64,000 nt of DNA from Bacillus sp. SD075 (GTDB lineage: Bacteria; Bacillota; Bacilli; Bacillales; DSM-1321): contig NZ_JADILK010000002.1 of the NCBI RefSeq assembly GCF_017355165.1, forward strand, positions 1 to 64,000, in the 5' to 3' direction. The translations under genes and the position numbers were made by a program. A model generated the notes under the pieces. That model did not search any database and had not been told where the DNA came from. It was given only the letters and a program-made list of their open reading frames with translations. Positions 7,586 to 16,655 of the stretch are shown here, piece by piece; the first letter of the stretch is position 1; the number at the start of each line of letters is the position of its first letter.

Positions 7586-8557
7586 TCAAATCATATAAGG
7601 GGCAGAGACCCTGCTCAAACCATCTTCCATTTGTTTTTTTGCATCTTTCATCATGCCATCAAGTAATTCCTTTACCGTGGGTATATCATCAATCAATCCG
7701 GCAACCTGGCCGCTGTTCATGAAACCATTATTAACATCCCCGTTCATCGCCCCATTAATATGATGGACTTCAGAGGTCATTTCACGATAATTCATAGGAG
7801 ACAGCCCCTGTTTTTCCAAATCCAGGACTTTCTCGGTATATGGGTCCTTCAATACCCTTCTGACCTGGCCATGTGACCTCCCCAAAATTACCGTATCATT
7901 GCCCATCGCTTCGATGAGTTTCTGTTTATATGACGGATGGAACGGTGCTTCTTGTGTAGCGATAAGCCTGGTTCCTAATTGGACTCCAGAAGCCCCCAGC
8001 ATCAATGCAGCTGCCAATCCCTGTCCATTTCCTATTCCGCCAGCGGCTAAAACTGGCAGTGTCACATGCTTGCTGATTTGCGGAATGAGTGTAAAGGTCG
8101 TCATTTCCAGGTTCGAATTGATGCCGGCAGCTTCAAACCCTTCAGCGACCAACACATCGGCACCGGCAGCTTGCGCTTTTTGCGCGTGCTTAACCGACGC
8201 AACGATGGCAATCACTTTTATATTCTTTTTTTGCAATAATGGAATGATAGGGGCTGGATTTCCTGCAGATAAGGAAACTACAGGTATATCATGCTTCAGG
8301 ACAAGATTGATTAATTCATCTGTATATGGACTAACGTTTATCGGAATGTTCAACGCAAAATTGTTATTGGTTTTATCTTTGGTATCGAGAATGATGGCTT
8401 CTACCTGTTCAGGATTCATGGTACCGCACCCTATTGTCCCTAGGCCTCCTGCATTGGATACTGCAGCCGCAAGACTAGCATTGCTTATATTCCCCATGCC
8501 GCCTTGAATAATTGGATATTTTATCGAAAAAAGCTCACAAATATATTTCACTTTCAT
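7586..8557 (-). CDS. nitronate monooxygenase / FabK-like flavoprotein
   Basis: A 323-residue FMN-dependent TIM-barrel enzyme of the 2-nitropropane dioxygenase/FabK family. Visible motifs are PIIQGGMGNIS at the N-terminus, the barrel repeats KVIAIVAS and GADVLVAEGFEAAG (about 115-145), the FMN-phosphate loop PVLAAGGIGNGQG (about 168-180) and GASGVQLGTRL. Members oxidise nitronates to carbonyls plus nitrite, or reduce enoyl-ACP; sequence alone does not separate them, and the AEGxEAGGH-type catalytic His is replaced by AGI here, which makes classical activity uncertain. GGGAGGG abuts the ATG, so a GTG two codons later may be the true start. Confidence 0.85.
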   Translation of the reverse strand: MKVKYICELFSIKYPIIQGGMGNISNASLAAAVSNAGGLGTIGCGTMNPEQVEAIILDTKDKTNNNFALNIPINVSPYTDELINLVLKHDIPVVSLSAGNPAPIIPLLQKKNIKVIAIVASVKHAQKAQAAGADVLVAEGFEAAGINSNLEMTTFTLIPQISKHVTLPVLAAGGIGNGQGLAAALMLGASGVQLGTRLIATQEAPFHPSYKQKLIEAMGNDTVILGRSHGQVRRVLKDPYTEKVLDLEKQGLSPMNYREMTSEVHHINGAMNGDVNNGFMNSGQVAGLIDDIPTVKELLDGMMKDAKKQMEDGLSRVSAPYMI

Positions 8558-8631
8558 CCCTCCCTGTCACTTTAATGTTATACTATATTCATTAGAAAAA
8601 CAATTCTGACTTTTCAAAAAGGAGCGAGACT

Positions 8632-9144
8632 ATGATTATTCCGTACAAGAATAAAAAACCATCCATTGATGATACCGTTTTCGTGGCACCTGGTGCTCAT
8701 TTAATCGGTGATATTTTGATTGGGAAAGACTCGACCATTTGGTTTAATGCCGTACTGCGCGGTGACGAAGATTCAATTACAATAGGAGAAAGATGCAGTA
8801 TTCAAGATAACTCCACCATTCATTTATTTGAAGGATGCCCAGTTGTCATTGAAGATGAAGTGACGGTTGGTCATAATGTAATCCTGCATGGTTGTAAGAT
8901 AGGAAAACGCTCCATTATTGGTATGGGTTCAACGATATTGGATAATGTAGAAATAGGCGAAGAATGCATTATCGGAGCGAATACATTGATTTCCTCTGGC
9001 AAAAGCATACCTCCACGTTCTCTGGTCATTGGTTCCCCGGGGAAAGTGGTTCGCAGATTGAATGATAAAGATCTTGAATTGATCCAACTTTCGATCGATA
9101 CATATGTTCAAAAAGGAAAAGATTTCAAAGGGATCCTTGATTAA
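8632..9144 (+). CDS. gamma-carbonic-anhydrase-fold protein (YtoA/PaaY-like)
   Basis: A 170-residue left-handed beta-helix protein of hexapeptide repeats (from about residue 12 to 150, e.g. IGDILIG, IGERCSI, IGKRSII) ending in a C-terminal helix. The three metal-ligand histidines of the gamma-CA family are present: TIHLFEG (about residue 64) and GHNVILHGC (about 84 and 89). Members are trimeric Zn/Fe enzymes or, in the PaaY branch, thioesterases that rescue phenylacetate-pathway CoA dead ends. It lies just before paaX, convergent across a terminator, so PaaY-like housekeeping for the neighbouring pathway is possible but unproven. ATG 8632 follows AAAAAGGAG. Confidence 0.88.
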   Translation: MIIPYKNKKPSIDDTVFVAPGAHLIGDILIGKDSTIWFNAVLRGDEDSITIGERCSIQDNSTIHLFEGCPVVIEDEVTVGHNVILHGCKIGKRSIIGMGSTILDNVEIGEECIIGANTLISSGKSIPPRSLVIGSPGKVVRRLNDKDLELIQLSIDTYVQKGKDFKGILD

Positions 9145-9171
9145 TTTTATAAAAGGTTCGAATATGTTTAT

Positions 9172-9224
9172 GTGAAAGGAGCTTCAGCTAGTCGGAATTA
9201 GCGACTGGCTGAAGCTCCTTTCAC
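9172..9224. terminator. long bidirectional terminator
   Basis: A 17-base perfect stem (9172-9188 with 9208-9224) plus an inner AGTCG/CGACT stem; the right arm overlaps the paaX stop codon at 9221-9223. It separates the convergent gamma-CA-like gene and paaX. Confidence 0.9.
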
Positions 9225-10111
9225 TTAATGATAAGTGGATGATCCTTGGCATCATAGGTTTCGTCTTTCCGCCATAAATCGTTGTTTTCCTGAAATACGC
9301 TTTCAAAGAAACGGCTTGCCGGTTCTGCCAAGACTTGATAATACTGGCTAAATAAAAGAGCAGCATGATTCCCGTTCCACTTTGAAGGCAACAGTTCCTT
9401 TGGAAGGCCCGGATCGATAAATAAAAACTTACGGTATTCATGCACCAAGTTCGTTCGTTCTACAAAGCAATCTGCATCGGACATTTCTCCCCTGCTAATG
9501 ATGCTTTGATGAACGATGAATTGTTTGCTGTATTTCTCGATGAATTCTTCATATTTATTTTCAATCTCTTCTAAATGCCAGCTCTTCTCGACAAGCGATT
9601 GATTTTCTTTTGGACCCTTGTACTCCGATATGAAAAAATCAACATATTCATTGATGTCATATTTCTCGATCAAGCGATTGATTTGTTTCTCCAAATCATT
9701 AGGGGAAATCCAGCAACCACTGGAAAAGCTGCCAAATCCGCTCCATAATAATTCTTTACGGAGATCGTCCCGTAATTGCCGCTTATCTTCAGGTATCGTG
9801 TACATTAAGGTACGCCATTTACCGTCCCATTCATTTGGTTTCATCTTGTATATGCGATTGGCCGCTTCATCCATTCGCTGTACACCCCGATCGGTCAAAA
9901 AGTAATAGCTTTTATTTCCCTGCTTTTCTGACTGAATCCACCCTTGCTTGACCATTCGTGAAACGGCTACACGAACGCCCTGCTCATTATGACCGAATTC
10001 CTTTAATAAACGAATTAAACTGCCTATCCAGATTTTACTTCCATAATTGCGGATATAATCTCCATAAATCGTAAAAATCATGGATTGCGTATTAGTTCCT
10101 ATTTTTCTCAC
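9221..10111 (-). CDS. paaX: PaaX-family phenylacetate repressor
   Basis: A 296-residue transcriptional repressor of the PaaX family, which binds paa promoters and is released by phenylacetyl-CoA. The N-terminal winged helix (about residues 10-72) begins MIFTIYGDYIR and contains GVRVAVSRMVKQGWI; a central domain with WDGKWRTLMYTIPE (about 94-107) and the long C-terminal PaaX_C part follow. The start is a GTG at 10111 with GAGAGTGAG before it; the family usually begins about ten residues before the SxIFTxYGDY motif, which fits. It is the last minus-strand gene of the paa island. Likely operators are described near 19330 and 21260. Confidence 0.92.
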   Translation of the reverse strand: MRKIGTNTQSMIFTIYGDYIRNYGSKIWIGSLIRLLKEFGHNEQGVRVAVSRMVKQGWIQSEKQGNKSYYFLTDRGVQRMDEAANRIYKMKPNEWDGKWRTLMYTIPEDKRQLRDDLRKELLWSGFGSFSSGCWISPNDLEKQINRLIEKYDINEYVDFFISEYKGPKENQSLVEKSWHLEEIENKYEEFIEKYSKQFIVHQSIISRGEMSDADCFVERTNLVHEYRKFLFIDPGLPKELLPSKWNGNHAALLFSQYYQVLAEPASRFFESVFQENNDLWRKDETYDAKDHPLIIK

Positions 10112-10187
10112 CTCACTCTCATATTATTACTATTTTCACACGGACGACATAATTATTATTATATCTTTTTATAAAGAAACCGCAATA

Positions 10188-10964
10188 TTATTTACCCGTA
10201 AATTGCGTTTTTCTCCGTTCACTAAATGCTTGGAGCGCCTCCAATCTGTCTTGAGTCGGGATGGTCAATTCATAGGCTTTTCCCTCTATGGCCATACCGG
10301 TCTGCAAGTCCGTATTCATTCCTTGGTCAATCGCATATTTGGCTTGTTTGACTGCAATCGGCCCATTTTTCATGATATTTGCTGCCAATTCTTCACAAGC
10401 TGACATAAGTTGATTCCTTGGCAAAACCTTCAAAAGGATCCCTAATTGACATGCTTCTTCTGCAGTCAATTTTTTAGCGGTGAAGATTAATTCCTTCGCT
10501 TTCATTTCCCCAATCAATCTCGGCAGCCGCTGTGTACCGCCTGCCCCAGGAATAATGGCCCAGCTGGTTTCAGTGAGCCCCAAAGAAACACCTTCCGCAG
10601 CAATTGCAAAGTCACATGAAAGCAGCCATTCGAATCCTCCCCCCAATGCATACCCATTGACGGCAGCTATGGTTGGCTGCGGAAGCCCTGCGATACTATT
10701 AAAAACATCGCGAATCGCTTTAACGTTCCTTCTTACTTCCGCATCATCCAAAGACTTCCTTTCTTTCAAATCCGCTCCCGCGCTGAATGCCTTTTCCCCT
10801 GCACCTGTGAAAATGACGACACGGATTTCGCTGTCCATATAAACTGAATCGATGACTTCCTGCAATTCAGAAAGTGTCTCATAGTCGAAGCAATTCAATA
10901 CGTCAGGCCGATTCACTGTTACATATCCGATTTGATTCATCACTTTATAAATAACATTGGACAT
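10188..10964 (-). CDS. enoyl-CoA hydratase/isomerase family protein
   Basis: A 258-residue crotonase-fold enzyme. The oxyanion-hole segments FSAGADLKER (about residues 60-69) and ALGGGFEWLLSCD (about 105-117) are present, as are both catalytic glutamates (in GGGFE and in LTETSWAIIPGAGGTQRL). It should therefore hydrate an enoyl-CoA. With two other crotonase genes in the island, it could act as a general beta-oxidation hydratase or on branched substrates (AUH-like). ATG 10964 follows GGGGAGGAG. It is downstream of paaJ with a gap of about 65 bases that includes a GGGCCGGCCC palindrome, so it may be partly uncoupled. Confidence 0.9.
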   Translation of the reverse strand: MSNVIYKVMNQIGYVTVNRPDVLNCFDYETLSELQEVIDSVYMDSEIRVVIFTGAGEKAFSAGADLKERKSLDDAEVRRNVKAIRDVFNSIAGLPQPTIAAVNGYALGGGFEWLLSCDFAIAAEGVSLGLTETSWAIIPGAGGTQRLPRLIGEMKAKELIFTAKKLTAEEACQLGILLKVLPRNQLMSACEELAANIMKNGPIAVKQAKYAIDQGMNTDLQTGMAIEGKAYELTIPTQDRLEALQAFSERRKTQFTGK

Positions 10965-11030
10965 GAGTCTCCTCCCCTTTTAAAAAAATGACCCTTTTTG
11001 AAGATAAAACTAATAAGGGCCGGCCCCTCT

Positions 11031-12239
11031 TCAATCTTTTTCAATATTTTCTATAATGGCGGATATGCCTTGGCCAACGCCTACACACATCGTCGCAAGA
11101 CCATAGCGTACTTTCCGCTTTTTCATTTCGTGGACAAGTGTTGTTAAAATACGCGCCCCGCTTGCACCAAGCGGATGGCCAAACGCTATTGCCCCTCCGT
11201 TGACATTCACTTTCTCCTGATCCAATTTCAATTGGCGGATACACTCCAAGGATTGGGAAGCGAATGCTTCATTCAATTCCACTAGCCCGATGTCTTCAAT
11301 CGTCAAACTTGCCCTCTCCAAAGCTTTTTTAGTGGCATGGATTGGACCAAGGCCCATAATGGATGGTTCTAAGCCCGCTACCGCCCCTACAACATATTTG
11401 GCCAGAGGTTTCAATCCAAGCTCCCGTGCTTTTTCTGCACTCATCAAAAGTAATGCCGAGGCACCATCATTTACACCTGAAGCATTACCTGCTGTTACAG
11501 TGCCGTCTTTAAAGATTGGTTTGAGTTTTTCCAACTTTTCGATGGTTGTGTCAGGACGAGGGTGTTCATCTTTATCGACAATGACCTCACTCCCTTTACG
11601 ATCCGTGTATCTAACAGGTACGATTTCATTAATGAAACGCTCATTTTCCACTGCGTTTTTCGCTCTTTGCTGGCTTTGATACGCGAATCGATCTTGATCC
11701 TCCCTTGAAACCGAAAAACGCCGGGCGACGTTTTCAGCCGTTTGAGGCATGGAATCCACGCCATACATTTCTTTAAGTTTCTCATTCGTGAAACGCCATC
11801 CGATCGTTGTATCCTGAAGCTCCATTGACCCCCTCGGAAATTCACTCTCAGGTTTGGCCATGACGTACGGCGCCCTTGTCATACTTTCAGTACCTCCTGC
11901 GATATAAATATCGCCTTCACCTACAGCAATGGAACGTGCCGCATACATGACGGCATCCAGTCCGGATCCACACAAACGATTTATTGTCGTTCCAGCTACG
12001 TTTACCGGAAGACCAGCTAAAAGGGCGGACATCCGGGCCACATCGCGATTATCCTCCCCTGCTTGATTTGCATTCCCGAAGATGACATCCTCAATCTGAT
12101 CTGGGGGCAGCTCTGGATTGCGATCGGTCAGCGCCTTGATTACAATTGCACCGAGGTCATCCGGGCGGACGCTTTTCAAAACTCCTTTATATCTTCCGAT
12201 TGGTGTTCTCACAGCATCGATAATCACAACATCCTTCAT
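11031..12239 (-). CDS. paaJ: acyl-CoA thiolase, beta-ketoadipyl-CoA type
   Basis: A 402-residue thiolase. Catalytic residues are intact: nucleophilic Cys in [11 protein letters not shown] (about residue 90), the His in [16 protein letters not shown] (about 358) and the C-terminal Cys in [10 protein letters not shown] (about 388). In phenylacetate catabolism PaaJ cleaves 3-oxoadipyl-CoA to succinyl-CoA and acetyl-CoA, and an earlier 3-oxo-dehydrosuberyl-CoA. The NRLCGSG and [12 protein letters not shown] wording fits the PaaJ/PcaF branch, and the context supports it. The start at 12239 overlaps the paaH stop by four bases, so translation is coupled. Confidence 0.92.
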   Translation of the reverse strand: MKDVVIIDAVRTPIGRYKGVLKSVRPDDLGAIVIKALTDRNPELPPDQIEDVIFGNANQAGEDNRDVARMSALLAGLPVNVAGTTINRLCGSGLDAVMYAARSIAVGEGDIYIAGGTESMTRAPYVMAKPESEFPRGSMELQDTTIGWRFTNEKLKEMYGVDSMPQTAENVARRFSVSREDQDRFAYQSQQRAKNAVENERFINEIVPVRYTDRKGSEVIVDKDEHPRPDTTIEKLEKLKPIFKDGTVTAGNASGVNDGASALLLMSAEKARELGLKPLAKYVVGAVAGLEPSIMGLGPIHATKKALERASLTIEDIGLVELNEAFASQSLECIRQLKLDQEKVNVNGGAIAFGHPLGASGARILTTLVHEMKKRKVRYGLATMCVGVGQGISAIIENIEKD

Positions 12240-13108
12240 TTCCTCATCAGCTCTCCATCTTTTGTATAATCGTACACACCTTTACCTGACTTTCGGCCGA
12301 GCCTGCCAGCTTTAACATACTGTTCAAGGAGCGGGGCCGGGCGGTATTTCTCACCAAGTTTACTATGTAAATATTTCAAATTATTCAAACGGGCATCCAA
12401 TCCTACCAAATCACCTAGCTCAAAAGGTCCCATTGGGTAATTCAGCCCTAATTTTATTGCCTTATCGATTTCTTCCGGTGTTCCTAAACCTTCTTGAAGC
12501 ATAAAGAACGCTTCATTCCCTACCAGACAGCTGATCCTGCTGGTAACAAACCCAGGGAATTCATTTATGACCACGGTTTCTTTTCCCATTTTTCCGGCTA
12601 CCTCTTTTATTACGGCTGCCGTTTCATCGCTGGTTTCAAGACCACGTACAATTTCAACGAGTGGCATCTTTTGTACAGGATTGAAAAAATGCATGGCAAT
12701 CGTTTTTTCGGGACGCTTTCCATAAGAACCAATTTCCGTCGGGCTCATCGTGGAAGTATTGGTTGCAAAATAACAATCTTCTTTTGCATGGGCTTCAATC
12801 GTTTCGAAGACTGCCCTCTTAATTTCCGCTTTTTCTGGAACTGCCTCTATGATCAAGTCGGCATATGCTGCTGATTCTTTCAAATTGGAAGAATAGGAAA
12901 ATCTGCCTTTTGCGGCTGCCGCTTCTTCCTGGGTGATTTTTTGGTAGCGCACACCCTTTTCAAAAATGGCATCGATTTCTTTTCCAGCACTTTCCAAAGC
13001 ATCCTGATTCACATCCACCAGTACTACATTAAAACCTCCTGTCGCCCCTACATAAGCTATTCCCCTGCCCATGACACCAGATCCGACAATCACTAAATTT
13101 CTAATCAT
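12236..13108 (-). CDS. paaH: 3-hydroxyacyl-CoA dehydrogenase
   Basis: A 290-residue NAD-dependent dehydrogenase. The Rossmann motif GSGVMGRGIAYVGATGG occupies about residues 8-24, the catalytic His is in AMHFFNPVQKMPLVE (about 140) and the acidic partner lies in the NEFPGFVTSRI region; the C-terminal domain has the GLNYPMGPFELGDLVGLD signature. PaaH oxidises 3-hydroxyadipyl-CoA to 3-oxoadipyl-CoA. Single-domain size is typical of PaaH/Hbd. ATG 13108 follows GAAGGAGG. A hairpin lies just upstream, so paaH-paaJ may have a partly separate transcript from the aldehyde dehydrogenase gene. Confidence 0.92.
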   Translation of the reverse strand: MIRNLVIVGSGVMGRGIAYVGATGGFNVVLVDVNQDALESAGKEIDAIFEKGVRYQKITQEEAAAAKGRFSYSSNLKESAAYADLIIEAVPEKAEIKRAVFETIEAHAKEDCYFATNTSTMSPTEIGSYGKRPEKTIAMHFFNPVQKMPLVEIVRGLETSDETAAVIKEVAGKMGKETVVINEFPGFVTSRISCLVGNEAFFMLQEGLGTPEEIDKAIKLGLNYPMGPFELGDLVGLDARLNNLKYLHSKLGEKYRPAPLLEQYVKAGRLGRKSGKGVYDYTKDGELMRK

Positions 13109-13132
13109 TCGTTCATTCCTCCTTCACAAAAT

Positions 13133-13222
13133 AAATAGGGGCTGGCTACGAATAACCAGATCAGCATTCATCCATACCTGAATCACTTTTCCGACATACC
13201 GTTCAGCCAGCCGCCTATTTTA
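13133..13222 (-). terminator. internal hairpin in the paa cluster
   Basis: On the minus strand AAATAGGCGGCTGGCT pairs with AGCCAGCCCCTATTT across a loop of about 57 bases. It sits between the aldehyde dehydrogenase gene and paaH and could attenuate transcription or protect mRNA. Confidence 0.55.
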
Positions 13223-13229
13223 TGTTTTA

Positions 13230-14747
13230 TTAAATTCCAAATGGATTTAATGGACGGCTTCCATGATAGGAAATGATGCTTTTCGTTTCTGTATATAGAT
13301 CAAGTGTCTCAATACAAAGTTCCCGGCCGAACCCTGATTGTTTATACCCTCCGAAAGGTGTTCCAGGAAATGCGGAGAATGGGCAATTCACCATGACGAT
13401 TCCCGCTTCTATTTGATTGGCCACTCTAGTTGCACGCCCGCCATCTTTTGTCCATAGTGCTGAACCCAAACCGAATTCCGTATCATTCGCGAGTCTCACG
13501 GCTTCTTTTTCATCTTTGAATTTCATTATGACAACGACAGGCCCGAATATTTCCTCTTTCACTACATCCATTTCATGATTGACATTCGCAATCACCGTCG
13601 GCTCATACCAATAACCGTTTTCGAAACCTTCTATGACCGCTGGCTTTCCTCCTGTCAGGATTTCCGCTCCGTCAGTAATGGCAGATTGTACATAATTGTC
13701 GATGACATCCAATTGCCCTTGATCTATGACTGCACCGACATGTGTTTCTTTGTCGAGCGGATTGCCCAATTTCAATTTTTTCGTTTTTTCTACGAATCTG
13801 GCAACGAACTCATCATATATGTCTTCGTGCACGTATAAACGGGATCTAGCTTCGCAAGACTGCCCGGTATTGTAGAAAATTCCATATAATGATCCATCGA
13901 TAGCCGCTTCAAGGTCTGCATCTTCAAAAACAATATTAGGGGACTTACCGCCAAGCTCCAATGTCACCCTTTTTAATGTCTGTGAAGCTTTGCCCATGAG
14001 ATCCCTGCCGATTGGCGTAGAACCCGTGAACGCCACCTTATTCACTTTCAGATGCTCGACAAGATAATTCCCTACGTCCGATCCAGGACCTGGAATGATA
14101 TTGACCACGCCGGAAGGAACACCAGCTTCTAAACAGATTTCCCCTAATACGATGGCAGTCAGCGGCGTTAACGAAGCGGGCTTGACAATGACTGAACAGC
14201 CAACTGCAATTGCAGGTGCAATTTTCCACGCTGCCATCATCATAGGGTAATTCCAAGGGATGATTTGAGCACAAACACCTACTGGCTCTTTTTCCGTATA
14301 GTTATGGAATTGACCAGGAACATTATTGACAGATCCGCGGTGTGCAACTAAAGCGCCTGCATAAAACTCAAAATCCTCAATTGCCTGCATGACTTGGCCT
14401 TGCGCTGCAGAAATGGATTTGCCGCTGTTCAGGACCTCCAATTCAACCAATTCATTAAAACGTGAACGCATGATTGAAGCAATTTTGTTCAATACACGAG
14501 ACCGTTTATTAATCGGAGTTTTCTTCCATTTCCCCTTATCAAATGCTTCACGTGCAGCTTGAACGGCTTTTTCTGCATCTTCCTTGGTCGCCTTTGCAAC
14601 CTTGGCAATGATTTTACCAGTCGCAGGATTGTATGCATCAATCGTGGAACCGTCAGAGCTTTCCACTCTTTCTCCATTGATGATCAGATGATAATAATCA
14701 CGCTTCACTTCCGCTTTTTCAAATGCTGCCTCTTGTACTCTAACCAT
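13230..14747 (-). CDS. aldehyde dehydrogenase of the paa cluster
   Basis: A 505-residue NAD(P)-dependent aldehyde dehydrogenase. Motifs: IIPWNYPMMMAAWK (about residue 162), KPASLTPL, GSTPIGRDL, catalytic Glu in LELGGKSPN (about 265) and catalytic Cys in NTGQSCEARSR (about 300), with EEIFGPV near 398. It either makes phenylacetate from phenylacetaldehyde or oxidises the 3-oxo-5,6-dehydrosuberyl semialdehyde, the job of the ALDH half of E. coli PaaZ. Unlike PaaZ (about 680 residues) it has no C-terminal MaoC-type hydratase domain, so ring hydrolysis must come from another protein. ATG 14747 follows AAGGGAG. Confidence 0.9.
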   Translation of the reverse strand: MVRVQEAAFEKAEVKRDYYHLIINGERVESSDGSTIDAYNPATGKIIAKVAKATKEDAEKAVQAAREAFDKGKWKKTPINKRSRVLNKIASIMRSRFNELVELEVLNSGKSISAAQGQVMQAIEDFEFYAGALVAHRGSVNNVPGQFHNYTEKEPVGVCAQIIPWNYPMMMAAWKIAPAIAVGCSVIVKPASLTPLTAIVLGEICLEAGVPSGVVNIIPGPGSDVGNYLVEHLKVNKVAFTGSTPIGRDLMGKASQTLKRVTLELGGKSPNIVFEDADLEAAIDGSLYGIFYNTGQSCEARSRLYVHEDIYDEFVARFVEKTKKLKLGNPLDKETHVGAVIDQGQLDVIDNYVQSAITDGAEILTGGKPAVIEGFENGYWYEPTVIANVNHEMDVVKEEIFGPVVVIMKFKDEKEAVRLANDTEFGLGSALWTKDGGRATRVANQIEAGIVMVNCPFSAFPGTPFGGYKQSGFGRELCIETLDLYTETKSIISYHGSRPLNPFGI

Positions 14748-14770
14748 GTAATCCCACTCCCTTTTCTATA

Positions 14771-15544
14771 TTACTTGCCTATGAATTGAGCCGTCCTTTT
14801 TTCAGTGAATGCTGCCACACCTTCTGCATAATCCTTCGTTAAGCCAGCAATTCGCTGACCCTCAGCTTCTTCTTTTAAGTATTCTTCCAATGAAAGGTGA
14901 TAGGACGCTTCTAAGTATCTTTTGATTAAACCGATTGCTTTCGTTGGTTTGTTTGCGATATTCTCTGCAAAGGCTTTCAATTGCTCGTTCCATTCCTCCA
15001 CATCGATCACTTTTGTAGCGAGCCCGATATTTTCCGCCTCGGCTGCAGGAACCTTTTCCCCCAATAATGATAATTCCAAGGCCTTCGCATGACCAACGAT
15101 CCGCGAAAGGTAATACAGATTCCCCGAATCAGGTATCAACCCGATATTGACAAAAGCATTTAAAAAACTGGCTTTTTCAGAAACAAGGCGGAAATCGCAT
15201 GCCAGCGCCAGACTGAAACCAGCCCCTGCAGCCACTCCATTGACTGCTGCAATGATCGGTTTTTCACAGTTTGCTATTTGCTGCATCATCGGACCGTAGT
15301 CATCGCGAAGCATCTGGCCTAAATTCATGCCCTCATCAACATCCGATAAATCCTGCCCCGAACAAAAAGCCCTGCCTTCCCCTGTAATGATAATGGCCCG
15401 CACTTCATCTGACCCTGCAGATATTTTGATCGCTTTCTGTATTTCCTTATTCATTTGGGACGTAAAGGCATTAAGTTTATCAGGACGGTTCAAAGTAAGC
15501 CATGCCACTCCATTTTCAACTCTATATTTGATCGTTTCGTACAT
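14771..15544 (-). CDS. paaG: PaaG-type epoxide/oxepin isomerase
   Basis: A 257-residue crotonase-fold enzyme matching PaaG, which isomerises ring-1,2-epoxyphenylacetyl-CoA to oxepin-CoA. The key evidence is the active-site sequence GAGFSLALACD followed by NIGLIPDSGNLYYL: catalytic Asp in LIPDSG replaces the second Glu of true hydratases, as in PaaG. FCSGQDL (about residues 61-67) completes the oxyanion hole. ATG 15544 follows AAGGGGTG; the frame is open for 16 more codons upstream, but that part overlaps the next gene's end and lacks homology. Within the continuous minus-strand paa operon. Confidence 0.9.
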   Translation of the reverse strand: MYETIKYRVENGVAWLTLNRPDKLNAFTSQMNKEIQKAIKISAGSDEVRAIIITGEGRAFCSGQDLSDVDEGMNLGQMLRDDYGPMMQQIANCEKPIIAAVNGVAAGAGFSLALACDFRLVSEKASFLNAFVNIGLIPDSGNLYYLSRIVGHAKALELSLLGEKVPAAEAENIGLATKVIDVEEWNEQLKAFAENIANKPTKAIGLIKRYLEASYHLSLEEYLKEEAEGQRIAGLTKDYAEGVAAFTEKRTAQFIGK

Positions 15545-15554
15545 AGAGCACCCC

Positions 15555-16331
15555 TTATTCTCCAGTAAAATTCGGCTCTCTTTTTTCAACAAATGCGTTC
15601 ATTCCTTCTTTTTGGTCCTCTGATGCAAAAAGTATATAGAAGTTCTTCCGTTCAAATTGCATCCCCTCATATAAGGGGTAATCAACGGCTTTATTGACGG
15701 ACTCTTTGATCAGTCTTACAGCCAATGCAGGTTGCTTTGCTATCTTTCCAGCAAAATCAACCGTTTCTTCCATTAACAATTCAGGTGCCACGATCTTATT
15801 AATGAAACCATATTGTAGTGCTGTCTTTGCCTTTATCCTTTCAGCCGACAATATCCATTCTAGTGCCTTTGTCTTGCCTACCAATTTCGTCAACCTTTGG
15901 GTCCCCCCTGCACCAGGCATGACCCCTAATGTCACTTCCGGAAAGGAAAACTGGGTGTCGCTGGAAGCAATAAGGAAATCACAGGATAAAGCGAGTTCAA
16001 AACCACCACCGAATACAAAACTTTTCACCGCACCAATCACAGGCTTCTTGACTAGGTTCATTCGGTCCCAATCGGCAAATTGGTTCGTTAACTCCATACT
16101 GATTGGATTGTCGTTCACCATCTCGTCAATATCAGCTCCAGCGGAAAATGCTTTTCCATTGCCCGATAGCAAGATCACCTTCACTTGTGGGTCCCGGTCG
16201 AATTCTTCCATGGTTGAAACTATTTCCCTAACCATTTTCCTGTTAAGGGCATTCAGTTGCTTCGGCCGATTTAAAGTGATATAACCAATGCCATCCGCAA
16301 TTGTTGTTTCAATGAATTGAAGCGCATTCAT
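15555..16331 (-). CDS. paaF: enoyl-CoA hydratase PaaF-like
   Basis: A 258-residue crotonase-fold protein with FSAGADIDEM, FGGGFELALSCD and FSFPEVTLGVMPGAGGTQRLTKL; both hydratase glutamates are present, as expected for the PaaF step (2,3-dehydroadipyl-CoA to 3-hydroxyadipyl-CoA). Its start overlaps the stop of the EthD-like gene by four bases (ATGA), so it is coupled, and paaG follows after only ten bases. The choice between PaaF for this gene and for the one at 10188 rests on operon position and on its more canonical active site, so the symbol is an inference. Confidence 0.85.
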   Translation of the reverse strand: MNALQFIETTIADGIGYITLNRPKQLNALNRKMVREIVSTMEEFDRDPQVKVILLSGNGKAFSAGADIDEMVNDNPISMELTNQFADWDRMNLVKKPVIGAVKSFVFGGGFELALSCDFLIASSDTQFSFPEVTLGVMPGAGGTQRLTKLVGKTKALEWILSAERIKAKTALQYGFINKIVAPELLMEETVDFAGKIAKQPALAVRLIKESVNKAVDYPLYEGMQFERKNFYILFASEDQKEGMNAFVEKREPNFTGE

Positions 16332-16633
16332 TTTATTTCTTCTCCGATCATCATCGTGACAAGTTTCCCGGCAAAGCCCATTAGGTCTTTCCCTGATGCT
16401 TTTCCTTCAGGGGAACGCATTCCTTGCTGCAATGCATCGTGGTCTTCATAATACATTTCACAAAGAATGTAATACTCAGAGTCTTTGCCCATTGGGGTCC
16501 CTACAATTTTAGTGACCTCCATTTTTTGAAGACCAGGAATTTTTTCCGTTATCGGACCATGTACATTGAAATAGTGCTCATCGAACTCTTCCTTATTTTC
16601 AGGTTGTTTATATAGGGCGATTAACTTTACCAT
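16328..16633 (-). CDS. EthD-family reductase
   Basis: A 101-residue ferredoxin-like-fold (dimeric alpha-beta barrel) protein of the EthD family. It has MVKLIALYKQPENKEEFDEHYFNVHGPI at the N-terminus, where the HGP turn is the family hallmark, and the GFAGKLVTMMIGE strand at the C-terminus. EthD proteins accompany oxygenase systems and some aid ring modification, but the reaction is not established. Lying between paaD and a hydratase in the operon, with good Shine-Dalgarno GGAGG before ATG 16633, it likely assists the epoxide/oxepin steps or removes a toxic by-product. That is inference. Confidence 0.85.
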   Translation of the reverse strand: MVKLIALYKQPENKEEFDEHYFNVHGPITEKIPGLQKMEVTKIVGTPMGKDSEYYILCEMYYEDHDALQQGMRSPEGKASGKDLMGFAGKLVTMMIGEEIK

Positions 16634-16655
16634 TTTAAAAAACCTCCAGTTTTCA

